From NCBI RefSeq assembly GCF_001649575.2, contig NC_051443.1, forward strand, positions 672,462-736,461: DNA of 64,000 nucleotides, given 5' to 3'. The position numbers were made by a program, and so were the translations under genes. Positions 1-10,360 of the stretch are shown one piece after another (positions within the stretch are counted from its first letter, which is position 1; every line of letters starts with the position of its first letter). The notes under the pieces are model-generated. The model had not been told where the DNA came from. It worked only from the letters and a program-made list of their open reading frames with translations, and did no database searches. The DNA comes from Kryptolebias marmoratus. Taxonomy: Eukaryota; Chordata; Actinopteri; Cyprinodontiformes; Rivulidae.

Positions 1-259
1 GACCCATCAGTGAGTCAGACAAACAAGGACCCTAATGAGCCTCTATTGTTAGGAGAGTGAGAACAATCTGTAAGCAATCCAGCTTACATCACATCTCAGC
101 TTTAAAAGCTCAACTCCACACTCTCTATTTCTGAATTGAGAAAGCTCCTCGGATGAGAAGCGAAACATCTTCAACTACAGAATAGAAGTCCAGCTGTTTT
201 TGTTTTTAAACCTTATTTGAATTTACACATACTATTATCGCTAAAGGAGGCGTTAAACA

Positions 260-1330
260 GACTAAAGTTTGCGGATAGTTGGAACCAGAATGCAGACAGA
301 CACAGAGGACTGAATTGAAATAATCTTTATTTAAAAGAAAAGGCTGATGTGGCAGCAAAAAAGAACTTAATACTGATCAGGAAGGAGTAATGGTGGTGAA
401 TATCAAATATCAATATCAACAATAACTCTGCAAGGATATGATGGAAGTAACTGAATATAAAGGGCTGAGGGTGAGTGGAAGATTGAATGCAGCTGAAGTG
501 ACAGGTAATAGGAAACAGGTGAAGTGGGTGTGGCAGGCTTATCTGGTAATGGGGACACAGGAGGAGCTGAGATGGAGGGGCAGATAACCTCAGTTGTCGT
601 AAGGGTTGTCTTTCTCCAGTGATGGCATGGATGGAAATTGGTGGGATACAGCTCTGAAGTGTACCAGGAGGCTGGAGAATAGTGAGGCGCTGGTGGCAAG
701 GAAGTGCTTGGCCAAAAAGGATTAGTCTTCTTGGCAGACAGGGATTTGATGGCCAGACAAGTACCGCAGTACCCCTCCACCATTAGAGGTGAGGGGAAGA
801 TCTAAAGTTCCGGACTTCTGTTACAAGGCGGGCATCTTGGTGCAGCAGCCCTCACTTAAAACCTGCTCCACCAGGTAACAGGGATCTTGTTTTCCACTTC
901 CTCTCTTTGCTCTGTGCAGTCTTGTTTGCTTGTCAAAAAACTCAAACAGTGTCATCTGCCTACTGAGTTCCTTTGGCTGGCTCATTCTGTTAAGTTTGCA
1001 GATAGTTGGAACCAGAATGCAGTCGGACACTGCAAACTGAACTGAAATAATCTTTATTTAAAAGAAAAGGCTGACATGGCAGCAAATAAAATAATTTATT
1101 TAATACTGATCACAAGGAACATGAGGAGGAAGTCATGAGGAGCAGACCTGACTGTGGTGAAGATCAAACATCAACAGAAACAATGAATCGGTGAGGATAT
1201 GATTGAAGTGACTGAATATAAAGTGCTGAGGAAGATTGAGCTCAGTCTAGAATACAGTGGGTGGAAGATTAAATAGAGTGACAGGTAATGGGAAACAGGT
1301 GAACTGGGTGTGGCAGGCTAACTGGAAAAC
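260..1330. repeat. Pair of direct repeats about 300 bp long, 730 bp apart
   Basis: The segments about 260-550 and 986-1330 share long near-identical stretches, for example GATAGTTGGAACCAGAATGC, ATAATCTTTATTTAAAAG and GGGAAACAGGTGAA. The second copy has small insertions. A repeat at 40385-40745 has a similar opening (ATGCAGACAGACA, then a TTTATT-rich run). They could be two copies of one dispersed repeat or the ends of one element; no coding sequence between them supports an LTR element. Confidence 0.75.
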
Positions 1331-1545
1331 TACTGAGGAGATGAGTGAAGAAGAGTGAAAAGTGTCACAAGCAACACAGAGGGTGCAGGGAGCCAAACCA
1401 CACAAGGACATATTATAAAGAAACACAAGGAACAAACTTAACACAATGATCACAAGAACACAAACAAATACAGAAGATCAAAAAATACCTCAAGATACCC
1501 AAATCCTGACAAAGAGGTAAAAACAAAGCAAGTGAGGACAGAGGA

Positions 1546-1675
1546 AGCCAGGAGAGAACCGGAAGCCATGATAAGCCAAGCTAAAGCTAGCGGACCCCAA
1601 AGACACTGGTTAAAACAAGAAGTGTTGAAAGATAAAAGGTTCCTTAAGCACAATGCAATAGTAGAAAACAAGAGC
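1546..1675. repeat. Unclassified dispersed repeat, copy 1
   Basis: About 130 bases match 31067-31201 in the same orientation, including AAGAAGTGTTGAAAGA and CACAATGCAATAGTAGAAAA. It probably belongs to the same element as the direct repeats just upstream. Its class is not recognised. Confidence 0.75.
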
Positions 1676-4548
1676 TTTTCAGGTGTGTAAACTCCCCATG
1701 TCAGAGCCACTAAAGTACCACCATACCACCAGAGAGGCAGGCTTTTGAACTATGTGCTGATGTAACCTCGCTAAATGTAGTCGGGCACGATTACAGCTCG
1801 GTCCGACTAATAATTCTGCTCTGCGTTGTGTAAAATAATGGACGAGAGATGGGATGAGATGAAGCCGTTTATCTGTATTAAAACAGAACATGTACTGGTC
1901 AGGTGCTGTATCGTCACAGCAGATACAGCACCTTACGAGGAATAGCATTCATGTTAACATCATGCTAACAGAATATTTTACCCATGTTAAAATAAGGGAA
2001 CCCTCCTCGTGTTCGTCTCTCGTGAACTGGCAATGAAATCCCCGCGTTCACTACTTTTATCCTAGCCAACCACCAAGAAGGGGTGCTGTTTCACCCATTA
2101 CACATGAACCTGTATTACTGGTAAGGACAAGTGGAATTCAATACCATAATAACTCTGTTACACTGATAACAGGCAGGGTGGTCCTCTCTCCTCAAAGGAC
2201 ATGGTGTTCTTTGCTTCTGAGAAATTATTCCTCTCTAAAATGTTATTCTTATGCCCAATCCTCTTGCTGGCCTGTTGCCAGTTAACCTAATTAGTTTGAA
2301 AATGCTGTTTCAGCTGTTTTTTAACATATTGGTACCATTTAGTTTTACAGCCTCTTTTTGCCCCATTACAATTATTTGAAATCTGTTCCTGTCATAACAC
2401 TCAAAATTACCTATTTTTTTCCCTTTAAATGTGCATTTTCTTTGCCTAAACACTTTATATGTATTCTATGTTCCACTGTGAATAAAATATGTGTTTATGA
2501 GATTTTAAAATGACTCCATTTGGTGTCAGTCTATAGTCTGGGTAGTTCAAATCAAAGAAAGTTGGATAATTTACAATTTGTAAAAAGGGCGTAAGCTGTA
2601 TTTGAATTTAAGAAATAAAACAAGAAAACACAGGCGGTAAATTATATTGTCTTTCACAGCCATAGCCAAACAAGGTTGAGAACCACTGATGCAGGCCAAC
2701 ACGTTAGAAATAAATCACTGATTATGGCCTACAAAGCCATCAGAACGTTCAGATAAATTTAAAGATTTGATGACTGAGTTCTGAGTGTGTCTTGGATTTG
2801 AAATCACAGCATGAGGTTGCATCAGAGGTGGGAAAAGTGTTACAGACATCAAGAAGGGATGTTTTGGTCCTTTATAGCCATACATCCAACTTCTCAGCTA
2901 CACTGAAAGCTACAAACACAGACAGTGTGTAAGTACTTCCCAAAGGAGAGCAGCAGTGAATGTTGGAGGTCTGAAAAACAAACACCATTTTAAGACTGTG
3001 TTAGAGAGGCCCTTCCAGAGTGCTCTGTGACTTTTTAACACCAGCTTGTTCTCAGTTACCATAAATCCCTCTGGCTCACATCCATGTCTGCTAAAGTGAG
3101 GGACACTGATCTTTTATCACAGCAGAGATAGTGAATGTATCAGCATGGTAGCTTATTGAAACCAGCTGGAAAAGAGGAGTCCCTGTAACTTGAGTGTCAG
3201 AGTTTATTCCTTTATTTAATCTAGATAGTCTCAGAGAGCTGCAGCGCTGAGGTGTATTTACTGACCCCGAGGGTCAGAATCTGTGAGGAGGATCATAATT
3301 CTCCTCTACTGCACACAACTGTCCTTTAAAAGCCTTTGAAGTTGAGACACAAGGTAATCTATTTTGGTTTAATGGGAAATCTAATGCAAGGTTGTAGAAT
3401 TTTGTCCTTATGACATATATGATCCATTTATGCTCTTACTCAGTGGTGGGCTGTCAGGGCCAGCAAAGCCTTCTCTGCTGACCAAAACATTTAGTGATCA
3501 GAATCAGTGACATACATTTCAATATAATTACTATTTTTCTATATAAATGTTCTAATCATTGTCAATAGTCTGTTTTTTTTTCTTTGACCTGGTTTTTACT
3601 TGGTTGTGCAGCTCTTAGAAAAGTATGTTTATTTTAAAGCTTTTATCCAATCATATTTCAGGCGTGTTGCTTTGGTTCAAGAAATGTGCCTCTAGGTCTT
3701 CAGAATCAGTAGTGCAGGCCTGGTAGCTTCAAATGCTTTAACGCTTTTCAGTTGACAACAGTGGGGCCATCTAGCAGGTCCATGAAGCTGTCAGAGTTTT
3801 CACCTCCTTTGACTGGATGGTCAGAGCTAACTAAACATATCAGTTACAATTTGTGGAGGAATATCTCTTTTTCCAACCCATAGTAGCTGAGGAGAAGAAA
3901 TTGATTTGGTTGCAGATATTCTTGCAATATGTTTTTCAAGATATACTTTTCAATAAAAGCTGAACATTGTGAGGAAAAGATGACCAACCCTGAAGCTAGC
4001 AAGCCTGTTCCAGCCCGGTAGAGGCTTTATCTGCCACTTTTATTTTGGCAATTATGAGTGGTACTCATGGCTCCCAGCCTTCGAGAAGTACTGCAGTTTG
4101 TATTGCTTATTGCAACCGATTAACATGGTGTTTGGAGTCACACTGAGTTTGCAACTTAAGTTGTTTAACCGAGGCAGCAGTGAGACACCAAAGCACAGCT
4201 GGACAAAAATTGGAGTTGGAGTGGTCGAGATCAGTCACTTCAAAAATTTGAAGTTTGACTCTATGCTGTGCTGATTTGATTTAATGCGTGCCTCGATGAT
4301 TTGAGTTTTGTTTTTTGCTTCACTCATTCAGTGAGCATCCAGACAGCTGCCCAGTGTACATGTGCAGCTGTCATGTTTGTCTGTGACTTTCCCGGTGTCT
4401 TCTGCTTCTCTTGAGTGAACATTCTCAGCCCAAAACATAAGCTAGAAACACAACTAGACAGACACATTTTTGCATTAGTCTCCATGGCAATAGAAAAAGG
4501 ACTTAAAGTTGGAACTGAACCACACTGGTGTTGCAATGTACAACACAG

Positions 4549-5045
4549 TACCGTATTTTCCACACTATAGGGCTCACTGGATTATAAGACGCACTGTCAA
4601 TGAATGGTCCATTTTCAAATTTTTGTCATATATAAGGCGCACTTGACTATAAAGCTCATCGTCATTTTTGTAACTTTGCGCGGACCACGCATCGCGTGCT
4701 CTGTTCAAAATGGACGATTTTGGTGCTCTAGCAGAGCTGGTTCGCCTGTATCAGCATTTATATGCTCCCTCTATGAGAGATCACAAAGACAATCAAACAG
4801 TTCAAAACTGACGGAAGGATACTGCACAGCCGTAAGCGTCAAGTATAAATTCCTCCACCGCTCGTTTAGGTCTGTCTTAATGAGCCTTAAAGCTACAAGC
4901 AGTGCATCTTTGTAGTTTACCAAAGTCGTACAAAAAACATTACGACTTCTTACATATATAAGGCGCTCCGGATTAAAAGGCGCACTGTAGTTTTTGAGAA
5001 AACTGAAGGCTTTTAAGTGTGCCTTATAGTCCAGAAAATACGGTA
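4549..5045. mobile_element. Nonautonomous DNA transposon with terminal inverted repeats
   Basis: It starts TACCGTATTTTC (4549-4560) and ends with the exact reverse complement GAAAATACGGTA (5034-5045). Inside both ends are related blocks such as GGATTATAAGACGCACT and GGATTAAAAGGCGCACT. TA at both ends suggests a TA target. No transposase is present, so it is a MITE; I do not assign a superfamily. An open frame at 4604-4915 belongs to this repeat and is probably not a gene. Confidence 0.85.
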
Positions 5046-5420
5046 ACTGAACTCTTCTTGAGGACAGAAAAGGGGATGGATTTTACCTTAAAATAATCAG
5101 CTGTTTTGGTCAGTAAAATACATTTACATAAAACATTTTTCACTTTGTGTTTTTAGAGATACAAGGGGTCTGCATGATAGGTCAATTCTGGCTAATCTAG
5201 GCTTACACCTTTGTGCTGAATCTTTAAGGTTACAACTAAAAGTATTATATGAACCAAAGGGGTTGACTATATTTTTGCTATTTGTTAGATTATTGTGGTA
5301 ATTCTTTTTCTACAAATAACACATGTGGTGCAGCTTTGAGTAAAGGAAAAGGAGACTTAATTTTTGATTTAATTGTTTTTAATTTGGTTTGTTGCTATTG
5401 GCTAATAGCTAGACTAAATC

Positions 5421-5930
5421 ATTAAAGTGAAGTGAAGTGAAATTTATTTATATAGCACATTTCAGCAACAAGGCGATCCAAAGTGCTTTACAACACAGAA
5501 ACAACAATCAGGTACAGAATCAAATATAGATAAAAACATCAAAATAAAATATAGAAATACAGAAATAAAAACCGTCAATCATGTATAATTTAAATGAAAT
5601 ATGAGATAATCTAAATAAAGTCATGAAACTAAACATATCTAAACATGAGCTAAGACAGTCAAAATAGTAGCTAAGATGATCTAAATAAAATCATGACAAA
5701 GTTAAAGCTGAACTAAACAACAATCAGGAATCTAACAATCTAACAATATCTAAAATATGAGCTAAGATAAACTAAACTAAACTAAATATACAGGAAGGCT
5801 AAATAAGCTACCATAAACTGAAACATGATAATGCTAAACTAAAGGTACAACATGGCTAACTAATAGTACTAAAGGCCCGCTGACAGCCAACATAAGAATT
5901 ACTAAGATAACTAAACTAAGGTAGTGAAGG
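5421..5930. repeat. Dispersed repeat tail followed by CTAAA-rich sequence
   Basis: The start, with AATTTATTTATATAGCAC and CAAAGTGCTTTACAA, is of a type common at the ends of fish retroelements. It is followed by degenerate units around GAGCTAAGATAAACTAAA. The class is uncertain. Confidence 0.5.
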
Positions 5931-6249
5931 AGGGGAGGGAGGGAGTGCGAGTGGGGTGACAGAGACGAGGCAGAGACGGTGGAAAATTTGTGTGTGTGTT
6001 TGTAGAGATGGTGGAAGATGGTGTGGTGTGTTGTATGAATGTGTAGGTGTGTCCATGAATCACGTCACAGAGGCCATTGTCTTTGATAATATGATGGAAT
6101 GTTTATCAGCCAGCCCAGAGCAGAGCCACAGATGTCCTTAGTCAAGGGAGAGGGCCGAGCATCTTATTTACATAAAATCTGGGGAGAAATTGAAGATAGC
6201 TGGCTAAGGCCTTCGTCAGGGGAGCCAGATTCACAAACAATAATTGTTT

Positions 6250-6660
6250 TGGGTCAGGCAGACATTATGTTTTCCGTCTGCCTTGAAAGTCTTGCTGATA
6301 CTTCTCAATGGCGAATCCAAACAGCCAAATTCCAGGACCATTCTGCCTGTTCCGAGCGAGCAACTTTCTCCAAGATTTATCCCATTTCATTCCTGATTCC
6401 CGGAACCGCATTTAGTCTGCGGTCCTGTAAAAGGATCGCATCCAACTTGCGATTCAGCTCCCGTAACCACACAGCCTGAGTGTTGACTGCTGAACCCATC
6501 AAACAAATTTGACGATATGTCAGGTAACTGCCTAATCCAGACAGCAGAAATCCTGTTATCAAAAACCCAAATATGTAAAGATCTTCCACATCTTCCAGAG
6601 ACAAAATCGATACACACAATATTCCACTTCTGCCAAGAATCCATTGTGTATCCAGCATAA
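6250..6660 (-). pseudogene. Broken coding-like block with a membrane segment, unknown family
   Basis: On the minus strand one frame stays open for 93 codons from 6658 to 6380, with a hydrophobic stretch LYIFGFLITGFLLSGLGSYL and then a charged part (WLRELNRKLDAILLQDRRL). After a TAA stop the same frame continues with protein-like sequence (ILEKVARSEQAEWSWNLAV) to a TGA at about 6309-6311, then continues again to another TGA near 6250. The stops sit in otherwise coherent sequence, so this looks like a decayed gene or transposon reading frame. I do not recognise the family; no neighbouring feature helps. Confidence 0.45.
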
Positions 6661-7490
6661 GGCAAAAGATGTCCTATCTGGGCAAAAAAAAAGAAGCTTA
6701 TGCTTATGCTTGTTGTATAAGATGTTTGTGATGCAATGCCGTGTTATGCTGTGTTTGTGTAATAATAATGGTTTCTATAGCCATGGCTACATAATCACAG
6801 TATTAAAAGGTGAATTTATTCAGTCAGTACACCACTGAAGGCCTAGCTGTGAAATGCACTGTTCGCCACTGCTCTTACTGTATTTGTGGGTAACTGTGTG
6901 TCGTCTTTCTTTTCTTCAGTAAGCTAAATGGATTATCTCCATGTTCTAGCCTGAGAGGTAATGGTTCTTAATACCAGAGACATTTGTTAGGTCTATAAGT
7001 TGTCTTTATTTAGGACTAATGTTTTCCCCTAAAACACCAAAACGGGATTTCTAGAACTAATATCACTGTCCCGTAATGTTCTCAGGTAAACATGAACAAA
7101 CGTTAAGAATGGTGTTGATCTAGCTGACTCTTTATTTCTCATAGAAGAACATTAAGAGCATAATATGACCCTTGCGTTATTGCTTAAGATGCACATGATC
7201 CAAAGCATTTGGGCTTTTAAATTCATTTGTCTCTTAGCAGTCTTTATGTGGTGTCATCCGCTCCTTTCATCGTCTTCAAATCGTGTAGATTTATAGATGA
7301 ATTTTTGTGTTGTTTACATTCTTTTTAATTAGTTTTATAATTGTTAGACAGCAGGAAAAAAATCACTGAGGAAAACTACGAAAGGCTAATAATACCGTAA
7401 ATCATTCTTTTTTTTTTGTTTTGAACAATTCAAATTCTAGACTGCTCTTTTGATTATTTCTGACCAACTTGCTTTTGCCTTCTTTCCTAG

Positions 7491-7718
<228 letters not shown>

Positions 7719-7751
7719 TAAACCCCACTTCTCCAACTGAAATGTAAAAAG

Positions 7752-8001
7752 CTCCCTCAACTTTCACAGTCTTTTGTTGTCCCTGTCACAGATTTTTTGG
7801 AACGTGTTGCAGGCATCAAATTCAAAATGAGTGAATATTTGCAAAAAAAAACCCCCAATAAAGTTTAGCCATTTGAATATTAAATATCTTGTCTTTGTAG
7901 TGTATTCAATTGAATATAAGTTATAAATGTTTTGCAAATCATTATATTCTGTTTTTATTTGTTTCACACAATGTCCCAACTTGATTGGAATTGGGATTGT
8001 A
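7752..8001 (+). mobile_element. End fragment of the Tc1-like element of 22866-24370
   Basis: It matches the right end of that element (24145-24370), sharing CAGTCTTTTGTTGTCCCTGT, AAATGAGTGAATATTTGCAA and ACAATGTCCCAACTTGA. No transposase sequence is present. Confidence 0.85.
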
Positions 8002-9319
8002 ATTCAAGACAAAATACTTCACTCTAACATATATAAGAACTCAAATTAGCAGTGGAATAATGTTTGATCCCTGTCTTTCATCTTCCTGCAGTTTGTTAGT
8101 GTCTGTGTTTTTTAAATTGACAGTTAGCTACAGATCAAAGCACCGCACAGAGCTGCTTTCACAGTCACTATTTATAAGTACTGTTCAAAGCTCCACTGAT
8201 AAACATTTTTGGCTCTTAAAATCACCAGCTGGTGTTTAGAGATCCTGCTAAAACACTGTGTATCTCCTATCCACAGCTGTGTATACAAATATGATTGGAG
8301 ATCAGAAACGAGCATTCAACAACACTGACTGTTGTGAAAAATGATCTGACAATTTGTACCCTGTACATAGGACAGAAAGGAATTTCAGGTTATTTCAAAT
8401 GATCCAGCTATACCAGCCAAAATCAATCGGAGTTATTTCCAGTTTAAGGAAATAAAGGACCTCTCTAGTCCAGCTTGCATTTGTAGATGGAGCTGCAGAG
8501 CTCCAGTTTTGCAGTACATGTCTCCTGGCCAGCAGAATTGTGAATTAAGTCATTTTTTGCAGGAGACAGAACGAGTGAAGTAGGCTATACTCTGAACAAG
8601 GTAGTTAAGGCATTGGGAATGATATCCTCTCCAGCTATGAAAATTTCAGTTTTTATTTTAGAGCTTTTTCCACCTCTTTCTTTCAATCCTATGAGATGAG
8701 CAAAATTTGCTTCTATAACCACCCATGATAGGGGAATTCATTCTCCTAATTTTGAACCCAGTATCTCTAATTTCTTATATTAATTGCCCAGTAGAAGTAC
8801 AAGATGTTAGTTAATGCCATTCTACCCAGAGCTTTGGGTCTCAAGACTTGATAGCACAGACTGAGTGGTTTTTGCTCCAAATAAAATCCAGAACCAGACT
8901 ATGGACTTTGCACAAAAGAAATAGTGTGAGAAAAATTGGAATACATTGAAATAGATATAAGAAGCATTGGAAGATATTAATTTTGACAACATAAATTCTA
9001 GCAGCCGCAGAAAGATGTAGGAGAGGCCATCATTCAAAATTATGCTTCATTTGTGTAAGCAAAGAGAGAAAATTTTATTTTACAAAGGTTGACAATTGTG
9101 TCAGCTATGAACACTACAAGATAGATGAAATCCGAATGGGATATCTTGAATGGCAGATTATTGAGCTGATACTGTTTTGCCTTTCTGTTAACAGCACATA
9201 TCTCAGATTTGCCAAGATTAGGTTCATATCCAGTAATTTTACCAACTGCATGAAGGACTGAAATGGCAGTGAGGATACTGTGTGACAGGTCAGACATGGG
9301 TAACAGAAGGTCATCTGCA

Positions 9320-9440
9320 TGGTCCTGGGTTCAAGCCCCTGGTTGGACCTGGGGTCTTTCTGTGTGGAGTTTGCATGTTCTCCTCATGTTTGCGTGGGTT
9401 TATGCTGGTTGCTCCAGTTTCCTCCCACAAGAAACTCATA
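9320..9440 (+). mobile_element. tRNA-derived SINE fragment inside the LINE
   Basis: It has a B-box-like GGTCCTGGGTTCAAGCCCC followed by GTGTGGAGTTTGCATGTTCT and TTTCCTCCCACAAGA, shared with the SINEs at 53838 and 57700. It replaces most of the LINE reverse-transcriptase region. Confidence 0.7.
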
Positions 9441-10302
9441 ATATCCCCCTGTTCATAAAATTTGCATCTTGAATTGAGTAAAAGTTCAATGGTGTGCTTT
9501 GATGTGATCAGATAATTTTCAGTTTGTGAGGACTTTCATTCTGGCTGCGTTGTAGTAGTATATGAAGAATCTAAAAACACAATGTGCTCCGATAACCAGG
9601 CTAGGTTCTGTCTACTAGAGTTTCTCTGATGGGTCCTATAAAAACAATCTTCCCCTTCCAAAAGCCAACATTGCTTCCCACAACACAGAGGCTGTGACTT
9701 CTGGAGTCTTATCAACCTTCAAGAGAAAATCAACTTGTTTTGAGACTAGATTGACAAAGCTGTTATCTAGGAATAGACGTGTTTTAAGACACCATGGTGG
9801 TCTTACTATTGCAAATTTTTGGAAATAAATGTTCATGAAGACTGAACCATAGTCCAAGACTACAATAGAGTATTTTTTTAATTGATGAGAGCAGCCTGCT
9901 ATCAACTAAGATGTTAGAAAATAAAGTATTGTCTCTTTTTTGGATTTAAAAAATGCCATAGATCCACAACATTAAACTCTTTCATAAAGCCTTCAATCAC
10001 TTTGGCCAACCTTGATTGAAGGCCAGAAGTGGAAGAGAAGTGGTTTAGGAAGGAGTCCACCCAGCAGTTAAAATCCCATTATATAATCAGTTTATCAACA
10101 GTCAAATTCAGCAGCAGTGAGAAAAACCCATATAAAAAGAGTCATCATCAATTGGGAGCATATATATTCACAAGAGCCACTTTTGTGTCATAAATGTGCC
10201 CCAGGATAATTAGAAACCTATTATTTCTATGTTGTAGAGGAATAAGAATGACAACACAGGAGCTAGGTTTGATCACTTCGTTTACTCAACTCCAACCGAG
10301 AT

Positions 10303-10360
10303 CCCAGAGTAACTGAACAACAGAGTAACTGAACAACAGAGTAACTGAACTACAGAGTAA
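10303..10360 (+). repeat. Three-unit tandem repeat
   Basis: Three units of about 20 bases, each close to CAGAGTAACTGAACAA, within the LINE region. Confidence 0.85.

Larger units (their letters stand above)
1..7490 (+). other. Presumed intron upstream of the first visible exon
   Basis: No exon-like reading frame was recognised here. Contents: direct repeats and an unclassified repeat (1-1680), a TIR element (4549-5045), a LINE-tail-like or CTAAA-rich stretch (5421-5930) and a broken coding-like block on the minus strand (about 6100-6665). In 1681-4548, 5046-5420 and 6670-7490 I see only AT-rich unique-looking sequence. It is intron only if the preceding adamts6 exon lies upstream, which the gene structure implies. 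Confidence 0.75.

Noticed and set aside
4604..4915. Plus-strand open frame of 103 codons
   Set aside because: It lies inside the TIR element and is broken in the related copy at 56333.
1..7490. Upstream adamts6 exon
   Set aside because: I searched for a CKYG-type exon end with a donor and found none; the preceding exon is probably outside the window.
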